From the NCBI GenBank assembly GCA_964035545.1, contig OZ037772.1:11783818-11847817 (forward strand): DNA of 64,000 bases. Direction: 5' to 3'. The DNA comes from Bugula neritina. Its lineage: Eukaryota > Bryozoa > Gymnolaemata > Cheilostomatida > Bugulidae. This document shows positions 11,876 to 22,005 of this stretch, piece after piece. Position 1 is the first letter of the stretch; each line of letters opens with the position of its first letter. The position numbers were made by a program, and so were the translations under genes. The notes beneath the pieces are model-generated. The model did not search any database, was not told the origin of the DNA, and worked only from the letters and a program-made list of their open reading frames with translations.

Positions 11876-13139
11876 GATTTTTGTTGGTTGTAATTTGCTA
11901 TTTTTAGTTTACCAGAAACTAGTAATTATATAGCTTTTTGCTCATAGTTTTGAGTTCAGATTGTTTTAAATCAACAATAGTCATAATTATACTATTTCAA
12001 AAATGAATTGTTGCACACTGCAAAATCCACACCAACACTTCTGCTAATAAAACATAAAATAGTTTTAGAATATATAATTGTAATTATATCCCAAAGCTAT
12101 TGTTGGGCAGCAAAGTTATAGATCGAATTTATTGCTAACTTTAAGACTCTTATTGTTTTTACTAACAATTCCTTGTGGGGCAGAATATTGTGCACTCAGT
12201 TGTTATTCAATTTACTTTAAATATCTAAAGTTAATATAAAGAAAATAATAAACTAATATTTCAGTAAAATAAGTTTAAAATGGGCCTTGATGTATATGTA
12301 CAAGTATATTGCATATATTCTCTTTATTCAAATTACAGTACTATTTGAGACTTCTCAAAGTGCGTTAAAAAGGTTTTGTAGTCTTATTAGTTGTTTATAG
12401 CAGAACGGGCTTTGTTTCTTGTAATTCAAGAAATTTTAGGATGTGAATTAGGCCAGTCTTGAAAGCAATCTTAAAATTTATAGCAGCATACAAGCAAATC
12501 ATATCTAAGCAGTGAAGGTCAAAGTTCAAACATTGTATCATGTACATTATAGTGAGCATTTGTTTGGTTCGTGAATAGCTGGGTGGCTGGTAAATGACAG
12601 ATATAGCTGAAGATTGCAAGCCAGATATTAAATGAGTATATTCATCTATAATATCTGGCTTGGGATCTTACACATGGGTATGTCTTTATGTAGCTTCTTT
12701 TTACCATAATAACTACTCTCCTAACTAATAGTTTTAATTTGTATAAAATTTAAACAGGTTCAACTTGAAAAAATATGTTTTTGTCATAAAATAGCTATAC
12801 TACATATTTTAAACAATATCAACTATAAAATAAAATTCACTTTTATAAAAAAATTCGTTTTTATAAAATGAAAGTTATTTTTATACAATAAAATTATATT
12901 TTATATGAAATACTATAAATTATTCTATATAGCCTATTAGACCTAAATAAATGAAAATGGCCAGCATTGTTGCATTGCTCAAACGTAGATCTCTATAACA
13001 ATCACTACTTTGAGTGAGGTAATAGTTGGAAATGTTTTACAGGGGACTTAGTTTATAAATAAATCATCACCGAGTCATCGTTAAGCTTTTTTATAGTTTC
13101 AAAACTAAGGATATTTTTGTGAAATTAGAAGCAGCTAAA
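11876..13139. promoter_or_regulatory. Shared upstream region of divergent ZF1 and ZF2
   Basis: The ATGs of ZF1 (minus, 11875) and ZF2 (plus, 13140) face away from each other across about 1.26 kb without coding potential, so promoters for both genes should lie here. I see AT-rich sequence and no firm core promoter motif. A 16-bp inverted pair occurs around 12617-12661 (AAGCCAGATATTA and TAATATCTGGCTT). Confidence 0.45.
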
Positions 13140-14567
13140 ATGGAAATGACATTGGTTCCTGCAGACAATGAAGAAGAATTGGGGTTCTCCTACCCGCCCC
13201 CAACCAACAGAGAAGTATTTGTAGCCTTTGTTCTAACAAAGTAAGATAATAATTATGGCTGATTTACAATAGGTTGACAGGGTTACAAAGTACAGTTTCA
13301 TTACATTGGAGGCCATCTTTGACATTATAAGCTTTATGCAATCTGTGCTAAAATATTTTATAGAATGAGCTCTATATGTTATAATTAACATACTGTAGAC
13401 AGTATTAATTGACTCTGCTGCAATTGAAATAAATTACCTACATTATTTAGGACAAACTCTGTGTTAGTGAAATATATAGAAAAAGTTTAGAGCCTAAAAG
13501 TAAATGATTGTGTTTTGTAGACTTGAACAAACAGCAATAGACTTTCCAAACAGTAATCTAACTTTTGATGAAATTGTCAGCCTTTTCGATAAAAATGAAG
13601 TGGAGTTTTCTCCCCTGTTCCTAGAATATGCTATTGCTATTGAGACAGGTGATGTATAAATCTTAAATTAATATTAGATTTTATTTAGATATAATTAAAT
13701 AATTTTAAAGATTTATTAAAACATTTTATTGGTTTTAACAGATTAACTAGCTTTAATGTGGTATCATGAATACAAAACAAATTTTCCCATTATAGCGTTT
13801 AGAGAGCCTGTACATTTTATTTTTACAGAGTTAAAGAATTCAAGTTTTACAATTGAAAGTTTTTCTGTTGGCCTGACAATTGAGCAGCTGATAAACCAGC
13901 TTGAGACAAAAGAGTGTGTGAAGCAACTTAATGATGAAGACGTAACGAAGATCTCCTGGACTGATATTTGTGAGGTGAGACCATTTATCCATTAACCAAT
14001 ACCAGAAAACATTGTCCAAAATTTAAACCATACATTAATTACTATAGTAGGTAGTTCAAATCTTGCTAAAATTTTAATTTAATTTTATATGGCTTATATA
14101 TTTACATTAAAATTCAAAAATTGATATTTTTGTGCTTAAATTATTAAATAGGTAATTTAATGCATTTTTTCCAGCAAAATTATTACATTTTTTTCAGGAC
14201 ATTGTTTTAGCATTAAAGGTTGTCTTCTCATAAATTAATTTGAAAGTTTATCAAATTGCTAGTTTAGCTTAACAGAATGTAAAATTGCAATATTAACTTT
14301 TAGTTCAAACATATATATAAACTAAACTATAAAACCAATTAAATTATACATATATTATGTGCCATAAATTAAACTATGAAATTGATCAGATTAAAGATAC
14401 GTTTCAATGTATACTTGTTCTAGATGTTTCACACAGTGAGACAAGTGCTGATTGATACAGTGAAGTACTTTGAAGTAGCCAGACTCAAGAGAATCTTAGA
14501 CTGGATGTTTGAGCTTCTGGACAGGTTCTCTGCCTTGACATCTCCAGAATTTCATTGGGTGATTTGA
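13140..14567 (+). CDS. ZF2: N-terminal module of the ZF family, probably ending after exon 4
   Basis: Exons 13140-13240, 13521-13648, 13829-13974 and 14424-14558 match exons 1-4 of ZF1 and ZF6 in phase, and nearly in length (exon 3 is 146 nt in all three; exon 4 is 135 as in ZF1). Exon 1 has PPPTNREVFVAFVL, exon 2 DFPNSNLTFDEIV, exon 4 MFHTVRQVLIDTVKYFEVAR. The donor after exon 4 is weak (TGG|GTGATT); without splicing the frame adds Val-Ile and stops at 14567, giving about 172 residues with no zinc-binding part. The only downstream zinc-finger exon (to 16136) is entered in phase 1 and cannot join a phase 0 donor directly. So this is either a module-only protein, or an intermediate exon escaped me. 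Confidence 0.65.
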
Positions 14568-15842
14568 GTGACAGGAAACTGCAGGTGCTCTCATATGTGA
14601 TTTGGAGGGAAAATCAATAGAAATACGATAAGCCAAAGTTGCCGATGACTTACCCATGTGACTATTTTTCTGCTAATGTATGGTTTATTGCAAATAATTG
14701 TTTATAACTGCAACAACAGTCTACAGAGTAATAGAAATGTACAGTATTGATGCTTAAGTGTTAGATGTTGCAATGATGTGAATCTATTGCTTCCACTTGT
14801 TCAAATGAGGTGAAGGGTGATGTACCTTTCATTTATTACATTATTATATGTTATTGTATAGCTTATTAATTTTTAATGTTATTAGAAAGAAATCTAGTTG
14901 AACAAAATGCAATTTTTATAAAACTTTGCTACAGTTATACTTGCATCCTTTTCCGCATAATTAGTAATTTCATTTTTCATTTTCATATTGATAGTAAGTA
15001 ATATAATAAACTATAAACCCATCAATGGTCGAAACTTCGATATTCTTTAAGATGGCAGTTACATAAAATTTTTAGCTTTGGCTTTTATGCTTATTTAACA
15101 AAAGCTACAATAGCAGATAGCTTTAAATTTGTCCAAACTAAACTACAATATTACTAATTTTACTAGTTTTACTAGTTTTACGGTGATAATGATTATATTT
15201 GGCTATTCTAAAGAGGGCAGTTACATAAAGCTATATAGCCATCGAGCTTTAGCTGGGCTTTTATGCTTTTGCATTGAATGTTTCAGAAACATAATTATAT
15301 ATATATCTCAGCATTAACTGCAGTTGGAAGTTTCTTTAAGTCGGAAAGAAAATTTATAGAAGATCAGAAACAAAGTTAAAGGAAGTAGGCTAGTATTATT
15401 ACTATCTGATCATGCTTTTAGCATGACACTTAATTTGTAGCTTTTATCTAATTAACATTTTAGTAGCTCCAAATTCTCTCTAAAATTTGATATAATATTT
15501 TATTGATCGGTTTAGCTGGAGCCTAGTTTTATTTGCCATTGTCTAGCTGCTTCTACTCCAGTCCACAATATTTGTTTTAATTTTGTTTATATCAGCTAAT
15601 AATAGGCACTGTAACTCAGAGTTTCTTACACACAATGCAATTGTCAGATTATCAAAAGTTGGCCAACAATAAATAAGATGGTTGGGTTTTAAAAAACAAT
15701 TGTTCTCTAGAAAATTTATTTTAAATTTTATTTAAAAATTTCTTTAAATTGCAAAATTAGTTGATGTTTAAATGCTTATACAGGAATTGCCTCCGAACCA
15801 ATAAGAAGTTCTGTAATAAAGTTGCTTTATTTTCCAGAGCTG
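14568..15842. other. Spacer or intron between ZF2 exon 4 and the C2H2 exon
   Basis: AT-rich sequence without an exon that would convert phase 0 to phase 1. A short near-duplicated stretch occurs at about 15020-15100 and 15160-15250 (both contain GGCAGTTACATAAA, AGCTTT and GGCTTTTATGCTT), an old tandem duplication of about 145-bp spacing. Confidence 0.5.
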
Positions 15843-16136
15843 ATGAGTGCAGACGACAATAAGGTCAAGAAGGTCTTTATCTGCCCTCCTTGCGAGTACG
15901 AGACCAGCAATGAGGCTAACTTCCTAGAGCATTTCCGAGGCCATTGTATCGACCAGTTCCACAGGTGCGGTGTGTGCGGGGAGATCTCCACCTGTTTCCG
16001 AATCATGCTAAAGCATAAAAGGGAGCACATGGGGATGAAGTTTCTAAGATGTGGTCGCTGTGATGCCAACTTTCTAGACCTCCTAGAGTTCAAAGGTCAC
16101 CTGTTGAGATGCAAGAAGCTCAAACACGCTGCTTGA
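15843..16136 (+). CDS. Three-finger C2H2/C2HC zinc-finger protein or terminal exon
   Basis: From an ATG at 15843 this frame gives 97 residues; acceptors at 15784 and 15838 would extend it upstream in phase 1. Three classical fingers follow one another: C-x2-C-x12-H-x3-H starting FICPPCEY, C-x2-C-x12-H-x3-H starting FHRCGVCG, and C-x2-C-x12-H-x3-C starting FLRCGRCD. This differs from the Cys-rich architecture of ZF1 and ZF6, although it occupies the position where ZF2 should have its last exon. C2H2 fingers usually bind DNA or RNA. AATAAA at 16252-16257 gives a transcript end. It could be a separate gene, or a replacement 3' exon of ZF2. Confidence 0.7.
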   Translation: MSADDNKVKKVFICPPCEYETSNEANFLEHFRGHCIDQFHRCGVCGEISTCFRIMLKHKREHMGMKFLRCGRCDANFLDLLEFKGHLLRCKKLKHAA

Positions 16137-16251
16137 GACCTGGCATGTCAGATTTTATTGTCTACTTAAATAACATTTGCAGTAGAAAATAATTTTAGTA
16201 ATATTCCTTTTGTATTTTATGCACTAGCTGTAAATTGCTTATATATCATAA

Positions 16252-16257
16252 AATAAA
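16252..16257 (+). terminator. Poly(A) signal of the C2H2 transcript
   Basis: AATAAA about 115 bp after the TGA at 16136, in AT-rich sequence. Confidence 0.6.
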
Positions 16258-16639
16258 GTTCCATTGAAATTTTACATACAAGCTGATTTGTTTCATGTGA
16301 AGCATAACGGCAAGTACAATTGCACTAGAGAGGAATTAAATGATTGATTAAGACCAACAATATATGCTTTCAGTTTAATAAACTTAAGCAAAAAATGTTG
16401 GTTAAATTGATACTGCAAATGATTAAAAAAAAAAAAAAATTCATGCATCCACAACTAACGTGGAATCATTACAATAGTTTGCTTATAAATACCAGTGTGA
16501 TTAATAGCAGCAGAATGAAAATAAACTAAATCAACTATTATAAGAATATTATCAACATACTATGACAGAAGTTGTTTGCTCTTTTTGTGGCATGAATAAT
16601 GGAAGCTGCTGTAAGCAGCTCTGGTTTGAAGATTTATGA

Positions 16640-16745
16640 GTTCAGAGGTGAAATTTAGGCAAGAAATTTGAACCCTCAACTCTAAACTCATGTCCCCCAA
16701 ATTACTACACTCACTCACCTTCAACTACGAGCAGCCTATGCATGG
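16640..16745 (-). repeat. tRNA-like SINE fragment (weak)
   Basis: On the minus strand the segment has a B-box-like GGGTTCAAATTTC at a tRNA-like distance from GTGAGTGAGTGTAG. It resembles the heads of other SINEs in this window, but is too decayed for a firm call. Confidence 0.3.
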
Positions 16746-16934
16746 GTTTTTATTTAATTTTATTTAGGCTTAGATAAAATTCAATTGCATTGTAATTTAA
16801 AAAAAAAGAGTTATAATTCAATGTTGCAGCCAAAATAAAATATTGTATATAAACAATCTGGTTAGTAAGAATGCAGCAGAACTAAAATGCAATATATAAA
16901 ATTGTTACACTGTAAGTTGCACTAAAATCACATA

Positions 16935-17598
16935 TTAGGTATCCGTTTTGGCCAGTTCAGTGTTGCATATCTTACAGTAGAGAGTAAAATAGTGTCCGTC
17001 TTTCCTGACAGCAGTCCCTGACATGTAACATCTCGGGCACCTCAACCTTCTGATTGCCAAGTGCCTCTGCATGAGAGATCCATGAACCAGCTTCCTCGGA
17101 TCCGCTGGTGGCTGGTAGTCAGTCACCAGAAGTCTTTCCAGCCGACATCGGTTCCGGTGTGTCTTCACGCACAGCAGACACTTGTAAAAGCTGCACAATG
17201 TGCACTTACTTATGAACTGATTTACTTTGTACGACTGAGCTGGTGTCCCCTGACACGAGTAGGAGCCACAGTGGAACAAACCTATCTCCGGCAGCAAGGT
17301 TGGTCCTGTCTCTGATTCAGGAGTTCGGTTGAGATGAAGCGTGGTGACGACAGCCGTCCTGTTTATGTGGTCTTCTTTGCTCCTCTGATGGTTAACCACA
17401 TGGTCAAGACATATGAACTCTTCTCCGCACATCAGACACTGGAATTTGCAGCAGACTCTGCAGAAGCTGATGGTATTCTCAGAGCTGTGTTCTGTCTGGA
17501 TGTGTTGTGGACCTCCAGGAGCTCCACATAGGCAGCCAACCAGCGGGTAGCCTGTTGATTGGCTGGCTCCAGCTCTAAGGGGAGGTAGTGCTTCGGCC
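16935..17598 (-). CDS. ZF3: multi-Cys zinc-finger protein, terminal exon
   Basis: One exon of 664 nt entered in phase 2 after a TTTCAG acceptor, the same length and phase as the second exon of ZF5. It encodes 220 residues from AEALPP to the stop: VGCLCG; CRVCCKFQCLMCGEEF with two His; CGSYSCQGT; SKCTLCSFYKCLLC with a His cluster; CPRCYMSGTAV; CKIC. It lacks the N-terminal module of ZF1/ZF6. There is no suitable internal ATG before the first knuckle, so a short 5' exon carrying the start must exist, as in ZF4 and ZF5. I did not find it; a 5'-UTR-like exon with donor AAT|GTGAGT ends near 18869. It is divergent to ZF4. Confidence 0.75.
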
Positions 17599-19208
17599 CT
17601 GAAATGTACCAAGACATTTGTTACCCACAGTATAATCTTACCATCACGTGTGTGTCAGCCAACCCAACCCGTGGAAGTCGTATTACTAAGTGAGGCATTC
17701 GTGAAGTTTATGCCTACAGAACCATGTCAGACTCTGTCAGCAATTAGTAGCTGCAACCTTTAAAAATCTAGTTTTTTTCAGAATCACAAAGTAGCCAATA
17801 ATATCTCTTTTATAGAGAAAACCCGACAAATTATATAAGTTCTCTACAAACAAACTATTAGCTATTATATATTATAGTTTAATTAGTAAAATCCAAAAGG
17901 AATGATTATTTGTTTATTATGCTAGATATGATCAGAGTAGTCAATTCCTGTGATTGGCAGCTTGAAAATAATATGCATGACTTGAGGTTTTAGCTTAAAG
18001 GATTGCTCTATCTTGTCTAATAAATGGCCATTTAGGTCAAACACACATAATATTGTGTTTTTCTAAGCATGCATTGACAAAAAGCATTTGACCAAAGGTA
18101 AAAAAAGTTAGTTGAAGTTGAGGGTGTAGATTGGTAACAGCCAAAACGCCGATTTTTGAAATGAGCTGGGAAATGTGACGTAACAGCGCCAGCATTCCTG
18201 CTGGTCACGTGACTATACAAATGAATAACTATAGAAATATGACTGTGAGATTTAATCTTTCAGCTCGTAATTTGTATATTTATAGAAGTGCAAATGTGAA
18301 TTATCTCAATCTATAGTTTTTTGACATTTTAAATAACATGTATGTGATAACATTAGGCCATATTTTGCTTGCATACATTAGAAAAAAGCATTGCAAAAAC
18401 ATGCATTCTTTAGGATGAATGCCTACAATCGATCTAAACTAGGTCAGATTGTGCAATATTACGGGCACACCAAAGCTGACCTATATAGCGCACTGTAACT
18501 GCTTGAGCGTTATTGGTTGATGTTGTGCCCAGCAACCTTGAATACAAGCGTTATAGTTAGCACGTGCAGCATAGTTACTGGCGTTCACACGTCACGTATT
18601 AGGCTATTCTTTTTCATGGCTGAAAATTTTACCTCCCTCAAAATTGGAATTTTGAAAAGCTGTTTTCTAGGCACATATCCCTTTGCAAAGCCACAATTGT
18701 TTGCATACACATTAGATTATAGTTCATAATTATAATGTGATTGTAATAAACTAAGATTGAGCAATCCTTTAATGTGTTTTTTTAATGTAGATTACTGAAA
18801 TAAAATAAAATGATATAATTCAAAAATAAACAGAGTGCTAATAAAAATTGAGGTAAATAAATACTCACATTGAGAAGGTTGTGAAAGCTCACTCTTCTAC
18901 AAATCTGTTGATGTTGATGTAAAATGTTGAAACTGTAAATCACTGAAACTAATGCGGCAGCAGGAAATCTGTGAGTTGGGTGAAGGTAAGAAAACTCTTC
19001 TAATATATATTATAAGACCAGCTAAAAGCTCTATAATATGTGGCTTCTGTAGAACACAAAAGCCATTTCTATTAGAAAGAAAGCCTTTCCAAGCCTACAT
19101 TTACTAACTTTTCTCACTAGAGGGCGTAAGCTGCAGCTGCAGATAAATTTATGATTTTAGTTGCAACTTTTAATTTAATAAATAATTCCTTTATCCAAAC
19201 TACAACAG
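17599..19208. other. Upstream region between divergent ZF3 and ZF4
   Basis: Must hold both promoters and the missing ZF3 start exon. A plus-strand non-coding exon candidate ends at 18985 (GAAG|GTAAGA), contains an ATG at 18952 opening only a short upstream frame, and could splice to the ZF4 start exon at 19209. No other coding exon recognised. Confidence 0.4.
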
Positions 19209-19221
19209 GTCAACATCAAGC

Positions 19222-20203
19222 ATGTCTGCTATAGAGTAAGTATAATTCTCTAACTATTATAGCTAATCATATAAATGCTATTTCAACTTTTAGAAAATAT
19301 TGAAAAGCTAATTCTCATTTAATTAAGTTGCATATATAACAATTTATTTGTGTGAACTACATTTTTCTTCAATGCAATTATTACACCATTCACAACGTAT
19401 AGTTTGATTGCAATATAAATTGTATATCAAATATGATGTTTAAAAATTTAAAATAGCTTTTTTTGATGAAAACTCCAGTTTTTAATTTATAATCTAAAAC
19501 AAAATATAATTTGAAACACATGATGATCCAAGAGAGTACAACTTCTCTAATGTCAGAGGTAATGAAATGCATCATCTGAAATTTTAGCCTGTCACGTTCT
19601 TCAAGTTGGCGTAGTTTTGTTGGTTGCGGATGTGGAAAATTGGGAGGAATTGTATTCTCCAGGAAAGATGCTAGCTACTGTCAATCCTGCCAGAACTATC
19701 AATGCTTGGTTTGTGGCGAAGAGTTCTCTCAACTGGTACATCTAGAACGACATCTGTCACTTGATAGTCACATGATGCAGCCAACTTGCTCGACTACCAA
19801 CTACATGAACCGACCGCTAGATTCTCCGGAGTTCCCAGCCCTCAGAAAGGACATCAAACTACTCCGGTGTAAGGGCGACTGCTCCGGAACAGCGAGTGAT
19901 GCATTCAAGCTGAACCAGTACGTCAGCAAATGCAGATTCTGCCAACAATATAGATGTCTTCTGTGTGGACTTCTGCACAAGGAAAGAAAAGTTGTCTCAA
20001 AGCATGTAACCTATTACCATATGTGTAGCCCTCTTTCTGAACCTAGCCTCAGAGTTGTCACTCTCAACTGGGTACTCACTGGTCGACTGAGTGCCAGCAA
20101 TGGGTTGAGTCCGACAGATAGGTTGAGTCTCATTAAACAGTTGAATGGAAGGAAACGTCAAAATGATAAAAGTTCTAAGCTGTCTATTTTAAATACTTTA
20201 TAA
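19222..20203 (+). CDS. ZF4: truncated multi-Cys zinc-finger protein
   Basis: A mini-exon (19209-19235, ATG at 19222, four codons plus two bases, MSAI) splices in phase 2 to 19588-20203. The product is about 209 residues: VGCGCG; CQSCQNYQCLVCGEEF with HLERHLSLDSH; CKGDCSGT; SKCRFCQQYRCLLCG with HVTYYH. The last two Cys pairs found in ZF1, ZF3, ZF5 and ZF6 are missing; the sequence diverges after the fourth knuckle and the stop codon falls inside a 27-bp tandem repeat. The start-exon arrangement matches ZF5. The gene is probably functional at its 5' end but 3' truncated relative to its sisters. Confidence 0.8.
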
Positions 20204-20277
20204 GAGATGTCAGTTTTAAACACTTTATAAGAGATGTCAGTTTTAAACACTTTATAAGAGATGTCAGTTTTAAACAA
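20187..20277 (+). repeat. 27-bp tandem repeat across the ZF4 stop codon
   Basis: Three and a third copies of a unit beginning TTTTAAACACTTTATAAG. The first copy contains the last codons and TAA of ZF4, so the repeat arose from the gene end itself. Confidence 0.9.
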
Positions 20278-20615
20278 TATATAGCATGTCATAAAATGTT
20301 TAGTTGCCCAATTTTATCTTTACATGAAACCATTTTATGCTATTAAATTCTCACCTTTCTCTGCCCAAATTTTATGTTAATCATGAATACACTGACAAGA
20401 TTTTTCAATACACATGTCCACTGCGTACAATGTTATGCATGATTCTGCATGTTGTCAACACACCTAAACAGACTTGTTACTTTATGGTAGATCATTGTTT
20501 ACAGCACAACACTTCAGTCTTCAGACTGCTCAAAAACTTCACAACCAAAATGAGGCTCAGCAGCTATACTTCATTACACTGAATAAATTGTATAATTAGT
20601 TTAATCGTTCAGCCA

Positions 20616-20790
20616 CCAGAGATAACTATTAGACTGTGTACCATAAGTAGCTATTAGACTGTGTACCTGGGATAACTACTGGGTTGTGTACCAGAAATAA
20701 TTATTAGACTGTGTACCAGAGATAACTATTAGACTGTGTACCAGAGATAACTGTTAGACTGTGTACCATAAGTAGCTATTAGACTGTGTA
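20616..20790 (+). repeat. 25-bp minisatellite, seven copies
   Basis: Seven units of the type CCAGAGATAACTATTAGACT plus GTGTA, with single-base variants (AAGTAGC, GGGATAAC). It lies between the ZF4 3' region and the end of ZF5. No coding sense. Confidence 0.92.
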
Positions 20791-20995
20791 CCAAGGAATG
20801 GCAGCATATATAAACAAATTAAGTTATAATTAAATATTAATTAACATGAATTATAAGTGTGATTAATAAATGTAGTGAGCAAATTTATAGTCAAGTTTGA
20901 AATACTTTTTGTGGGAATATAAAAAATTACCTCTCCTGTCCAACTATTACGCATTACAATATCCTTTTCAAATTATGTCAAAGCTCATGTAATAT

Positions 20996-21001
20996 TTTAT
21001 T
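20996..21001 (-). terminator. Poly(A) signal of ZF5
   Basis: AATAAA on the minus strand about 85 bp after the ZF5 stop. Confidence 0.55.
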
Positions 21002-21083
21002 GATTAAATAATTCAAAAGTATAAAGAAAAATAATTTTCTACAGATCCTTGAACATTTGTGTTTACAGTTGATTACAGAAACA

Positions 21084-22005
21084 CTAGTTGGTAATTATTA
21101 CAATACCACAGAACCTACAGAACAGGTTGTAAGGGCTGGCATGCTGGGCACGTATGGCTGTGCCATGACACTTGCAGTGCTCGCAGCTCAAATTCATCAG
21201 CCAATGATTCTCACTCACAGCCTTAGCAGAAACTGGTGCCAGAGGGTTGACTTCGTGCTGGGCGGTCACGTGCTCCAGAAGTCTGTATCTATCACTGTGG
21301 AACTTAGCACAGAGGAGACATCTGTATAGCTTGCACATCTGGCACTTGCTAATATACTGATCTACTTTACTGGCATCATTGGGAGTGGCCGGACAGTCAA
21401 CTGTGCAATAGAGTAACTTAATGTCATCGGTTAGAGTTGGTGCAGAACCTTGTTTTACTGGTTGGTTGGGGTAGTCTGTAGTGACTCGAGCTGTCCCCTG
21501 GAGGTGATCTGGAGCTCCGTCTTGGTGTCTCAACGCCTCTTCCTTCAAGCCAAACTCTTCACCACACATTAGACACTGGAATCTGCCACAGAACTGGCAG
21601 AAGCTAAGTGTAGAAGTACTGTGGTGGTCAGTTTGAACTATCTGAGGACCTGCTTGGTGGCCACACCCACAGCCAACCAGAGGGTAGGCTTTCCATCTCC
21701 CGGCGAATGAACCCTCAGCTGGTGTCACCCCAGATTCTCCTTCTGCCCTGCAGGAAGTCAAACTCAGTCTATGAGTCTCAACTATCAATTCATTCCGGAA
21801 GTTAAAATTTATTAAATAAAAATTAAAAACATTTTCAATTGTATGTTTGGATTCACACTAGTAACAATGTTATTTCCTAAAATAGTAGTACTGGATTTTT
21901 CATAAAGCCTAAATTAAAATGCTGGTTTTCAATGGAATTGAAGAATATGTCTCTCTAAAAAAGTGTAAAACAAAATATTACTCACCATAAACTATGATAA
22001 TACAT
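21084..22005 (-). CDS. ZF5: multi-Cys zinc-finger protein, two exons
   Basis: Start exon 22005-21986 (MYYHSL plus two bases, donor TTATG|GTGAGT) joins in phase 2 to 21747-21084 (664 nt, after CCTGCAG), giving 227 residues. Knuckles: VGCGCG; CQFCGRFQCLMCGEEF with two His; CTVDCPAT; SKCQMCKLYRCLLC with His residues; CEHCKCHGTAI; CRFC. This is the full set of six Cys elements without the N-terminal module of ZF1/ZF6. The exon length equals that of ZF3 exactly, so the two are close sisters. The role is unknown; repeated CxxC sites suggest structural zinc binding. Confidence 0.82.

Noticed and set aside
17617-17728. Candidate ZF3 start exon (MPHLVIRLPRVGLADTHVM before GTAAGA)
   Set aside because: Ends in phase 0, whereas the ZF3 Cys-rich exon needs phase 2; joining would give an early stop.
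20337-20582. 81-residue plus frame after ZF4
   Set aside because: Lies in the probable 3' UTR with no domain and no splice link to ZF4.
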